Shown here: positions 53,702 to 62,013 of the stretch, piece after piece
Position numbering within the stretch: position 1 is the first letter of the stretch
Layout: each line of letters starts with the position of its first letter
Source of the DNA: Niallia circulans
GTDB lineage: Bacteria > Bacillota > Bacilli > Bacillales > Cytobacillaceae
Direction of reading: 5' to 3'
NCBI RefSeq assembly: GCF_003726095.1
Contig: NZ_CP026031.1
Span: forward strand, 372,001 to 436,000
Length of the DNA: 64,000 nucleotides
Program-made: the position numbers and the translations under genes
Notes under the pieces: model-generated
Database searches by the model: none
Told to the model about the DNA's origin: nothing
What the model saw: the letters and a program-made list of their open reading frames with translations, nothing else

Positions 53702-55036
53702 ATGAAAAAAGTAAAAATATTACTTTCAAGTTTTGTGATTTTCAGTATGTTGCTTTTAGGTGCATGTTCAAGTAGCAGTAGCAGTAATGCGGATGGGAAG
53801 AAAGAAATAACGTTTATGTTTAGAGGAGGGCCAGATGAGAAAACGGCTTATACTGAAGCGATTAAAAAGTTTGAAGAATCGCATGAGGACGTGAAGGTGA
53901 AAATCATTAATACAGATGCTGATCAATATGCTACTAAATTATCTGCTGCTGTTTCCGGTGGGAATGTACCCGATGTTTTTTATCTTGATTCTGGAAGTAT
54001 CGCAAATTATGTTGATAATGGCATCATTAAAGATATTACAGAAGAAGTTGAAAATGCAGATTTTGATTTAGATAGTATTTGGAAATTTGGTGTAGACATC
54101 TATCGCTATGATGGAAAAACGCCTGGTCAGGGTGCGCTTTATGGATTACCAAAAGATATCGGTCCATTTGCGCTAGGTTATAACAAAGACATGTTTGAAG
54201 AAGCCGGAATTCCGTTGCCAGATAAAGATAAAGCCTATACTTGGGATGAATTCTTGAAAATTAGTCAAGAATTAACAAAAGATACAAATGGTGATGGCGA
54301 AGTTGATCAATGGGCAAGCGGTTTTAATGCCACATGGACTCTGCAATCATTTGCTTATAGTAATGGGGCGTCCTTTTTAAATGATGCTGGAGATACTGTA
54401 ACAGTTGACACACCAGAATTTGCAAGTTCTTTGCAGTTCCTTGCCGATTTAACTAATAAATATAATACAACACCAAATGCTTCACAAGCAGAAACATTGG
54501 ACACATACCAAAGATGGATGAATGGCGAATTGGCTTTCTTCCCAGTAGGTCCATGGGATATGAGTACATATGCCAAACTAGATTTTGAATATGATCTCAT
54601 GCCATGGCCATCTGGTACAACAGGAAAATCAGTCGCATATGTTGGTTCTCTAGGATTAGTAGTTTCAGAGACTACAAAATATCCTGATTTAGCGACTGAA
54701 TTGGCCATTTACTTGTCTGCAGATGAAAATGCACAACAAACATTATTAGATGCTAAAGTGCAAATTCCGAATTTAATTGATATGGCTGAAGAATGGGCTA
54801 ACGATACAGAAACGGTTCCAAATAACAAGAAAGAATTTTTAGATATTGTGCGAGATTATGGTGTTCCGTACCCAACTTTCGCTACCTATAACTCTCAATG
54901 GTTAGATGAATTCTGGTCGAATATTACTCCTGTGATGCAAGGAAAACAGACTGCAGCTGATTTCGTAAAAGAAATACAGCCTAAAATGCAAAAACTTTTG
55001 GATGAAGCCAACGAACAAGCGAAAATGTCTAAATAA
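53702..55036 (+). CDS. Solute-binding lipoprotein for arabino-oligosaccharides (inferred)
   Basis: A 444-aa family-1 binding lipoprotein: signal 1-20 with lipobox 'LLGAC', then a Ser-rich linker and 'EITFMFRGGPDEKTAYTEAIKKFEE'. GGGGAG lies upstream of the ATG. It heads an operon with two permeases and GH43 enzymes of arabinan type. Ligand is inferred. Confidence 0.87.
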   Translation: MKKVKILLSSFVIFSMLLLGACSSSSSSNADGKKEITFMFRGGPDEKTAYTEAIKKFEESHEDVKVKIINTDADQYATKLSAAVSGGNVPDVFYLDSGSIANYVDNGIIKDITEEVENADFDLDSIWKFGVDIYRYDGKTPGQGALYGLPKDIGPFALGYNKDMFEEAGIPLPDKDKAYTWDEFLKISQELTKDTNGDGEVDQWASGFNATWTLQSFAYSNGASFLNDAGDTVTVDTPEFASSLQFLADLTNKYNTTPNASQAETLDTYQRWMNGELAFFPVGPWDMSTYAKLDFEYDLMPWPSGTTGKSVAYVGSLGLVVSETTKYPDLATELAIYLSADENAQQTLLDAKVQIPNLIDMAEEWANDTETVPNNKKEFLDIVRDYGVPYPTFATYNSQWLDEFWSNITPVMQGKQTAADFVKEIQPKMQKLLDEANEQAKMSK

Positions 55037-55060
55037 CTAGGATGTCTTATTACTAAGAGT

Positions 55061-55097
55061 AACCTCACGAACTTCAAGTGGAACTTCTTGTGAGGTT
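55061..55097 (+). promoter_or_regulatory. Intra-operon hairpin after the binding-protein gene
   Basis: AACCTCAC (55061-55068) pairs with GTGAGGTT (55090-55097), with direct repeats GAACTTC in the loop. Same position as the hairpin at 1781 in the other sugar operon; probably sets a high binding-protein to permease ratio. Confidence 0.6.
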
Positions 55098-55139
55098 CTC
55101 TGCTTTTAAGACATCACCAATCGTTAAAGAGGTGATAAT

Positions 55140-56087
55140 ATGTCCAGTGTGATAGCTACAAATAGTGAAAAAAATAAAAATCCGAAAATAAAACCAAAAA
55201 GAAAAACTAGTAACTTATATAAGCAAGAACATAGAGTTGCACTGATGTTTGTGGCTGCTCCAATTATTGGGTTCCTATTATTCTCTGTTTATCCATTTGC
55301 TTATTCTGTATATGCATCTTTTACAGATTGGAATGGCTTGAATAGGATGAACTTTGTCGGCTTGGATAACTTTATTAAACTATTTAAAGATGAATATTTC
55401 TATCAAACTCTCTATAATACAGTTTTTTATATGATAGGAATTCCCATTGGATTAGGATTGGCATTGCTGCTCGCAATGGCTTTGAGCAGGGGGCTGAAAG
55501 GGACTACTGTTTTTAGAACGATCTACTATATTCCTGTTATCTCTTCTCTGGCGGCGATATCCATCATGTGGGCATGGGCTTATAATGGAGATTTTGGATT
55601 GATTAATCAATTTTTAGATTTATTTGGCATTAAGGGCCCGAACTGGTTAGAAAATACTGCAACTGTTAAACCTGCAATTATCCTGATGGCAGTATGGAAA
55701 GGGTTAGGTTATTCGATGCTGCTTTATTTAGCTGCAATTCAAAGTGTTTCTAAAACCTATTATGAAGCGGCTGATCTAGATGGTGCAAATTCTTTCCAAA
55801 AATTTAAAAGTATCACATGGCCAATGGTTAAACCGGTAACGTTTTTCTTAGTTATTACAAACATAATTGGCGGATTCCAAATCTTTACTGAAATTAACAT
55901 TATGACCCCGACTGGTGGTCCATCTTATAGTGCAGCGTCTATTGTTTGGTACGTATGGCAAAAAGCATTCAAATATTATCAAATGGGATATGGTTCAGCA
56001 ATGTCACTTATTCTATTTATCTTTATCTTTATCGTAACTGTTATTCAATTTTATTTTAATAGAAAATCAGATTATAGTTTGGATTAA
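55140..56087 (+). CDS. Sugar ABC permease (AraP/MalF type)
   Basis: A 315-aa permease with a Lys-rich N-terminal tail, six membrane segments and EAA loop 'YYEAADLDGANSFQKF'. GAGGTGATAAT precedes the ATG. Partner of the next permease. Confidence 0.88.
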   Translation: MSSVIATNSEKNKNPKIKPKRKTSNLYKQEHRVALMFVAAPIIGFLLFSVYPFAYSVYASFTDWNGLNRMNFVGLDNFIKLFKDEYFYQTLYNTVFYMIGIPIGLGLALLLAMALSRGLKGTTVFRTIYYIPVISSLAAISIMWAWAYNGDFGLINQFLDLFGIKGPNWLENTATVKPAIILMAVWKGLGYSMLLYLAAIQSVSKTYYEAADLDGANSFQKFKSITWPMVKPVTFFLVITNIIGGFQIFTEINIMTPTGGPSYSAASIVWYVWQKAFKYYQMGYGSAMSLILFIFIFIVTVIQFYFNRKSDYSLD

Positions 56088-56100
56088 GGGGGTGCATAGT

Positions 56101-56937
56101 ATGAAAAAGCATAAGAAAATAACGGATATATTCATTTATTTCATTCTCACAATTGGTTCCGTGTTTATGATTGGACCATTATTATGGATGATTACCACTT
56201 CATTAAAAGACAAGACTGGTGTATTTGCCTTGCCGCCACAATGGATACCAGATCCCTTTCAGTTTGATGCATATACTAAATTATTTCAGCTTGATACTTT
56301 GGGATACGGACTTAAAAATACCATAATTGTCTCTTTAACCGTAACTATTATTGGTACCATAACCTCTAGTATGGCTGCTTTTGCTTTTGCAAAACTCAGA
56401 ATGCCTTTTAAAAATACATTATTCTTGATTTTATTAGCTTCAATTATGATTCCTTATCCGATTATTATGATTCCCCAATTCGTAATGTTTTCTAAAATGG
56501 GTTGGGTAGATACATTATTACCGTTAATTGTGCCAGGTTTATTTGGAAATATTACGATGATTTTCTTCCTTCGTCAATATCTAACAAATGTGCCTTATTC
56601 TTTAATTGAAGCAGCAAAGGTAGACGGAGCAGGTTACCTTCAAATTTTCTTTAAATTAATTTTCCCTGTTATTCGCCCAGCGGTAGCGGCACAATTTATT
56701 CTTTGGTTCATGGGTGTGTGGAATGACTATTTAGCACCACTAATCTATTTAAATAGTCCAGAGAAACAAACATTACAAGTAGTTATTGCAAACTTAAAAG
56801 CAACTTACGCTATTCAAACGGATTATCCATTGATTATGGCAGGTTCTGTTGTTTCCTTACTTCCAGTATTAATCGTATTCTTGATATTTCAAAAACAGAT
56901 TATTGAATCAGTTGCCTTATCAGGTGTGAAAGGATAA
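56101..56937 (+). CDS. Sugar ABC permease (AraQ/MalG type)
   Basis: A 278-aa permease with six membrane segments and EAA loop 'LIEAAKVDGAGYLQIFF'. ATG 56101 is chosen because AAGGGGGTG lies just before it; GTG 56092 falls in that site. No ATPase gene follows, so a shared ATPase is needed. Confidence 0.88.
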   Translation: MKKHKKITDIFIYFILTIGSVFMIGPLLWMITTSLKDKTGVFALPPQWIPDPFQFDAYTKLFQLDTLGYGLKNTIIVSLTVTIIGTITSSMAAFAFAKLRMPFKNTLFLILLASIMIPYPIIMIPQFVMFSKMGWVDTLLPLIVPGLFGNITMIFFLRQYLTNVPYSLIEAAKVDGAGYLQIFFKLIFPVIRPAVAAQFILWFMGVWNDYLAPLIYLNSPEKQTLQVVIANLKATYAIQTDYPLIMAGSVVSLLPVLIVFLIFQKQIIESVALSGVKG

Positions 56938-56953
56938 CCAGGAGGATCAAGCT

Positions 56954-58222
56954 ATGAAAATGAAAGAAGAAACAAGAAAAGGATTAGAATTGATTGAATC
57001 ATACGGCTGGGGAACATTGGGTACGCATGATCCTACGATTATCAAAGAAGATGATTTCTACTATATGTTTTCAACAGATACATATATCGATAATGCGCCA
57101 ACTGAGGGGGCACAAATTAGAAAATCAAAGGATTTAATTCACTGGGATTATATTGGAACTGCATTGAAGGCTGTTCCTCAAGAGGCTAAAGAGTGGTCCA
57201 AGGCATTAGGCTTATGGGCCCCTGAAGTTATTAACTATAAAGGTCAATATTATATGTATTATTCCGCTTCCACTTTTGGAAGTACGATTTCTTGTATTGG
57301 ATTGGCTACTGCTGATCATTTAAAAGGACCTTGGTGTGATCAAGGGATTGTGCTTCAAACAAATCCAGAAATTGCAACACATAATGCCATAGATGCAAAT
57401 GTAGTAAGGGATAAATATGGTAAGTACTGGCTTTGTTATGGATCCTTCTTTGGAGGCATTTACCTTGTCGGACTAAATATGGAAACAGGGATGCCGGTTG
57501 CTGAGGATGGTTATGGAACATTGCTTGCGATAAGACCAAAAGAAGTAGAAGGTGCGATAGAAGGCGCTTTTATTATCTACAATTCGGCATTTGATTATTA
57601 TTATTTGTTTACTTCTTATGATAGTTTACATGATAGTTACAATATTCGTGTAGCGAGATCGAAAGAAATAACCGGTCCTTATGTGGATGTAAACGGTAAA
57701 AATATGATAGATACAGAGGATGAACCACATACTATTGGTGTTAAGTTAGTGGGAAGCTATCAGTTTGAAGATGATATTGCTTGGATTGGACCAGGTCACA
57801 ATTCCATTTTTACCGAAATGAATAAACAATTTATGGTTCATCATGTTCGTTTAGAGGAATTTTCTCCCTATCATTATGGATTTATACGAGAAATGTTTTG
57901 GCTAAAGAGCGGCTGGCCGGTTGTATCGCCAGAATACTACTATCATACTGAACCACCTAATTATTCCGTTCAGGATCTATTGGGTGATTGGGAATATATT
58001 TCTTTTGATGAAGACAGAAGAGTTAAGCATAGTAAAAGGTTTTCTTTAAAAGAGAATAGTCTAACTGAGATTGATTCATTAGGTAATAATCAGTTTGCCT
58101 TTGCGGATAGAAATTTTGAGTTTGTTATTTTTCCAGTTAAAGATTGGAGAAACAATGTAGAGACAATAGCCTTCTCCGGTTTAACAAAATCAGGAAATGC
58201 TATATTTGGAAAGAGGGTGTAA
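56954..58222 (+). CDS. GH43 arabinanase-type enzyme (intracellular)
   Basis: A 422-aa GH43 enzyme without signal peptide. Catalytic base Asp26 ('THDPTI'), Asp147 ('AIDANVV') and acid Glu203 ('AIEGAF') are seen, with 'GPGHNS' in the fifth blade. A C-terminal barrel domain (about 335-422) is as in arabinan endo-1,5-alpha-L-arabinosidases. CCAGGAGG precedes the ATG. It probably shortens imported arabino-oligosaccharides; endo or exo mode not decided. Confidence 0.85.
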   Translation: MKMKEETRKGLELIESYGWGTLGTHDPTIIKEDDFYYMFSTDTYIDNAPTEGAQIRKSKDLIHWDYIGTALKAVPQEAKEWSKALGLWAPEVINYKGQYYMYYSASTFGSTISCIGLATADHLKGPWCDQGIVLQTNPEIATHNAIDANVVRDKYGKYWLCYGSFFGGIYLVGLNMETGMPVAEDGYGTLLAIRPKEVEGAIEGAFIIYNSAFDYYYLFTSYDSLHDSYNIRVARSKEITGPYVDVNGKNMIDTEDEPHTIGVKLVGSYQFEDDIAWIGPGHNSIFTEMNKQFMVHHVRLEEFSPYHYGFIREMFWLKSGWPVVSPEYYYHTEPPNYSVQDLLGDWEYISFDEDRRVKHSKRFSLKENSLTEIDSLGNNQFAFADRNFEFVIFPVKDWRNNVETIAFSGLTKSGNAIFGKRV

Positions 58223-58225
58223 TCT

Positions 58226-58849
58226 ATGGTGTGGTCAAACAAAGTGATGATCGTTCTTGATAGGCTGTTAAGTGTCATCATTCTTAATCTGCTTTGGATT
58301 ATGGGGAGCATAATTGGGCTTGGAATTTTCGGGATTTTTCCAGCAACCTATGCCCTTAATGTCCTAATTAGAAGAGAGGAGTTTTCTAATGATTTTCCAT
58401 CATTTAGTAGGCTTGCGAAGGAATACTTTTCTGCATATAAGCAGAACTTTCTAAAAATGAATGGTGTTGGAATTATTTATTTCCTTGTATTATATGTGCT
58501 TTGGATCGATTTACAGCTGGTACGAGGAATGACAGTTGGGGCTGCTATTTTCTATTATCCAGTTCTATTCTTCATTATATATGTTTTGGCTGCTCTTCTT
58601 TATACATTTCCCATTGCCATTTATACCCATGGTACGTTCAAGGAGAAAGCGAAATTAGTATTGAGTTTACCGTTATTACTACCTTTACATACAGTATTTA
58701 GTTTACTCTTTTTTTTAGTACTTTTAGCAGTAGCTTATAAGTTTAGTATTATAATCCCGCTATTTTTAATTAGTACCTATTTTTTATGTATAGATAAGTT
58801 CATAGCAGGAGATTTAGTCAAAAAAGGAATAATAAGAGATTTTGAATAG
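58226..58849 (+). CDS. YesL-family (DUF624) membrane protein
   Basis: A 207-aa membrane protein with about five helices and the DUF624 pattern ('LLWIMGSIIGLGIFGIFPATYALNVLIRR'). It lies three bases after the GH43 gene, as YesL-type genes often lie in plant-polysaccharide operons of bacilli. Role unknown; perhaps transporter assembly or signalling. Confidence 0.83.
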   Translation: MVWSNKVMIVLDRLLSVIILNLLWIMGSIIGLGIFGIFPATYALNVLIRREEFSNDFPSFSRLAKEYFSAYKQNFLKMNGVGIIYFLVLYVLWIDLQLVRGMTVGAAIFYYPVLFFIIYVLAALLYTFPIAIYTHGTFKEKAKLVLSLPLLLPLHTVFSLLFFLVLLAVAYKFSIIIPLFLISTYFLCIDKFIAGDLVKKGIIRDFE

Positions 58850-59040
58850 ATAAAATGCTGAAGGAATTTTTATTAGATGGAAATCATACAACGACAGATT
58901 AAAAATGATAACTTATGCAGTTTTTAAATTTCTCAATCAAATAAGTTCTAAGATAATCATAACGATGGCTATTTGGATAATTTGATGGGAGAGACAATCT
59001 TTATAATCTGAAATGTAATGGATAAAAAGGAGAGAGTAAG

Positions 59041-60003
59041 ATGACGAATGTCAAGACAGTTCATTATAACAACCCAATAGTTTTACAAAGAGCAGATCCT
59101 TGGGTATATAAACATACAGATGGATACTATTATTTTACTGGTTCTGTTCCTGGCTATCAGAAAATAGAAGTCCGCAGAGCTAGAACATTAAATGGGCTGA
59201 AAAATGGTGAAAGTGCATTTGTTTGGCATGCTCATTCAACAGGCCCATTAAGCTCTCTAATTTGGGCACCGGAAATTCATTATATCCATGGAAAATGGTA
59301 TATCTACTTTGCCGCTGCAGAGTATGATTACCCTAAAAATGGGATTTTTCAGCATCGGATGTTTGTACTTGAATGTGCTGATGAAGACCCTTTAACTGGA
59401 AGATGGATTGAAAAGGGTCAAGTGAAAACGGCTCAAGAAAGTTTTAGTTTAGATGCAACGGTGTTTGAATTACACGACAAGCTTTATTATGTGTGGGCGC
59501 AAAAGGAGCCAGCTATTCCAGGGAATTCTAATCTATATCTATCTGAAATGGAAAACCCTTGGACCTTAAAAGGGAAGCAGTTATTATTATCTGTTCCTGA
59601 ATACGCTTGGGAGAAAATCGGATTTTTAGTGAATGAAGGTCCAGCAGTATTGATTAGAAATGGAAAAGTCATCATAACCTATTCAGCTAGTGCAACCGAT
59701 GAAAATTATTGCATGGGAATGCTTTGGGCAGATATAAATTCCGATTTATTAGATGGATATTCTTGGACTAAATTAGATAAGCCAGTTTTTAGCAGCGCTC
59801 CAGAGAATCAACAATATGGTCCAGGACATAATAGCTTTACTATTAGTGAAGATGGAAGGGAAGATGTTCTGATCTATCATGCAAGACCATATACAGAAAT
59901 AGAGGGAGATCCTTTGAATAATCCAGATCGCCACGCGAGAGCACAAGTATTTACTTGGGATGAGAATGGGCTGCCAGTGTTTGGTAAGCCAAGTAAGGAT
60001 TAG
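59041..60003 (+). CDS. GH43 alpha-L-arabinofuranosidase-type enzyme
   Basis: A 320-aa single-domain GH43 enzyme: Asp19 ('RADPWV'), Asp138 ('LDATVF') and acid Glu199 ('NEGPAV'), plus 'GPGHNSF'. Cytoplasmic. AAAAGGAGAGAG precedes the ATG; a 190-base gap with TATAAT at 59002 may hold a second promoter, though no fitting -35 is seen. It should release arabinose from the products of the preceding enzyme. Last gene of the operon. Confidence 0.87.
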   Translation: MTNVKTVHYNNPIVLQRADPWVYKHTDGYYYFTGSVPGYQKIEVRRARTLNGLKNGESAFVWHAHSTGPLSSLIWAPEIHYIHGKWYIYFAAAEYDYPKNGIFQHRMFVLECADEDPLTGRWIEKGQVKTAQESFSLDATVFELHDKLYYVWAQKEPAIPGNSNLYLSEMENPWTLKGKQLLLSVPEYAWEKIGFLVNEGPAVLIRNGKVIITYSASATDENYCMGMLWADINSDLLDGYSWTKLDKPVFSSAPENQQYGPGHNSFTISEDGREDVLIYHARPYTEIEGDPLNNPDRHARAQVFTWDENGLPVFGKPSKD

Positions 60004-60240
60004 GAAATATAATAAAAGTTTAAAAGGGTGGGACAAAAGAATTTTACATAAAGAAAAAGCCAAACTATAATACAATAAACATCGTAATAGTTCGGTTTTT
60101 TCTTTTCGCTGATTTATCTTTTTTATAGCTAAAAAACAAGTTCGTTCCATTGCGCTCCAGTCACTCGCTTTCCGCGGGGAGGAAGCTGAGCCTCCTCACT
60201 GCGCTGCAGTGACCCCTAAAAGTTAGACGCAGTTATTTCA

Positions 60241-61050
60241 TTAGGCAACTTGTTGAAAATGAGTTCGGTATTGTACCGGACTCATTTTGAATTTTCCCTT
60301 TAACCGTTTTCTATTATAGTATTCTATATATTTTTCTAATTCTAGTTTAAAGTGGTTCACACTTTCAAATTCCTTAAAATAAAGGAGTTCTGACTTCAGT
60401 ATCCCAAAGAAGTTTTCCATTACAGAGTTATCGTAACAGTTCCCTTTACGTGACATACTCTGTTTAATCCCTTTTGCTTGAAGCAAGTTGCGATATTGTT
60501 TCATTTGATAATGCCAACCTTGGTCGGAATGCATGAGTAATTGATGCCTTTTTGGTAAGGATTCTAATGCTTTTTCTAACATGTCCGAAACTAATGAATA
60601 CGTTGGTCGAGAACCGATGGTATACGTAATAATTTCCCCATTAAATAAATCTAATACAGGCGATAGATACAGCTTTTCCCCAAATAACTTGAATTCTGTA
60701 ATATCTGTTACCCATTTTTCATTTGGTGCGTCCGCACTAAATTGACGGTCTAAATGATTTGGCGCAATTTTACCGACTGTGCCTTTATAAGATTTATATT
60801 TTTTCATCCTCACTAGACATTTTAAACCCAGCTCTTTCATGATTCGTTGAACCTTTTTATGATTTACTTTTTTTCCACGATTCACTAGCTCATCCCGAAT
60901 ACGTCGGTATCCGTAACGACCTTGATGTTCTTCATAAATGGCTTGGATTTCTCTTTTTATATCGGTGTCTGGATCAGGTCGATTCATTCGTTTTACTAAA
61001 TCATAATAGGTGCTGCGTGGAATGCCAGCGAGTTTTACGAGTGACTTCAC
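60241..61050 (-). CDS. IS3-family transposase OrfB (DDE integrase)
   Basis: A 269-aa catalytic part with HTH_21 region near the N-terminus ('RYGYRRIRDEL') and an rve core whose DDE triad is Asp116 ('WVTDIT'), Asp176 ('MHSDQG') and Glu212 ('VMENFFG'), the exact D-35-E spacing. It lies in the -1 frame of orfA, and that frame is open from the slippery site, so the true product is an OrfAB fusion; GTG 61050 is only a nominal start. Confidence 0.92.
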   Translation of the reverse strand: MKSLVKLAGIPRSTYYDLVKRMNRPDPDTDIKREIQAIYEEHQGRYGYRRIRDELVNRGKKVNHKKVQRIMKELGLKCLVRMKKYKSYKGTVGKIAPNHLDRQFSADAPNEKWVTDITEFKLFGEKLYLSPVLDLFNGEIITYTIGSRPTYSLVSDMLEKALESLPKRHQLLMHSDQGWHYQMKQYRNLLQAKGIKQSMSRKGNCYDNSVMENFFGILKSELLYFKEFESVNHFKLELEKYIEYYNRKRLKGKFKMSPVQYRTHFQQVA

Positions 61051-61076
61051 CGAATACTTATGCCTTAACTCATAGA

Positions 61077-61586
61077 CTACTTGTGCTTTGTCTTGTTTGG
61101 TGATTTTTCCTTGTTTTGAACTAAGGCATTCAACTTTTTTAAATACTCATTTTCCATTTCCAGTTGTTTTATTCGATCTTCTAGTGCTTCAAAAGAACGA
61201 TCAGTAGAACTTTGTTTATTTGAATCTTTTTTCATGGATAGACGTCCCTGTTCCTGTGACTGAAGGGCCTCTATCCCTTGTGTTTCAAACTTTCTTTTCC
61301 AAACAGCTAGAGTGGAATGCGCTGGGATATTAAAAATAGCTGCCGTTTCACATAGAGAAGTACCATTTTCAGTCATATATTGTAGTACTTCTAGTTTAAA
61401 CATTTGTGTATAACTTGTACAACGTTTCATCAATGCCTCTGCACCATTGTAGTTGTATTGTCTTACCCATTTAACAATCGATTTGTGATCTATTCCAATT
61501 GATTTTCCAATTTCTCTGTAACTTTCTTTTCCGCTTAAATAGCGAGTTACGGCTTGTAGCTTCATTTCCGCAGTAAATTTGGACAA
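61077..61586 (-). CDS. IS3-family transposase OrfA
   Basis: A 169-aa DNA-binding subunit with two helix-turn-helix units ('YREIGKSIGIDHKSIVKWVR', 'CETAAIFNIPAHSTLAVWKRK') and a C-terminal coiled coil ('ALEDRIKQLEMENEYLKKL'). It binds the IS ends and by itself tends to limit transposition. Start ATG follows a GGAGGTGCAG sequence. Confidence 0.92.
   Translation of the reverse strand: MSKFTAEMKLQAVTRYLSGKESYREIGKSIGIDHKSIVKWVRQYNYNGAEALMKRCTSYTQMFKLEVLQYMTENGTSLCETAAIFNIPAHSTLAVWKRKFETQGIEALQSQEQGRLSMKKDSNKQSSTDRSFEALEDRIKQLEMENEYLKKLNALVQNKEKSPNKTKHK
61134..61140 (-). promoter_or_regulatory. Programmed -1 frameshift site of the IS
   Basis: A-AAA-AAG is in the orfA frame (the G at 61134 is a third codon base), near its 3' end. 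After slipping back one base the frame is open into orfB. Confidence 0.85.
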
Positions 61587-62013
61587 AAAAACTGCACCTC
61601 CAATTATTGTAGATAGTGTCTAACAATTGGGGTGCAGTTCACGCCTGCGGGGTCTCAGCCTTTCCTCTATTTCCCGCAGGAGTCGAGTGTCTTCCACTCC
61701 ATTTCACTAATCTTATAAAATGGGGCGAGAAACAAAAATAGATTTTATTTATCATTCGTCTAATTCAACAAATGATTATTCAGCTTTAAGCATATCCTTT
61801 TTAGTTTTGTCTCAGCCCCTTTCAGTAAAAGACCAGATCATCCATCCATCAGTTTAAAGGCAAGAGCGTCTACTGCAACATGGAAACTTGTCTTTTACTC
61901 GATTTTTTTAGTTTCTGTTTGCTTGTCAGTATCTAGTAAATTATTAACGAAACTTGACATCTAGACACAATTCTTTCAATGTATAAAGTAATAAATAATA
62001 ATAGGTGAAAAAA

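Larger units (their letters stand above)
60205..61641 (-). mobile_element. IS3-family element, IS150 group, apparently intact
   Basis: 1437 bp. Ends are TGCAGTGACCCC (left) and, reversed from the right, TGAACTGCACCCC, continuing with GTTAGAC in both: imperfect terminal inverted repeats starting TG. A 3-base CGC flanks both sides (60202-60204, 61642-61644) as likely target duplication; a 4-base CTGC reading of the junction is also possible. It holds orfA and orfB with a frameshift signal, the normal set for transposition. Confidence 0.88.
60026..61819 (-). repeat. 355-bp dispersed repeat, copy 2, interrupted by an insertion sequence
   Basis: 60026-60204 and 61642-61819 together reproduce, in reverse, the element at 16199-16553 (about 354 bases after removing the IS and its target copy). 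It begins 23 bases after the stop of the arabinofuranosidase gene. Only scattered single-base differences from copy 1 were noticed, so spread or gene conversion was recent. Confidence 0.85.
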
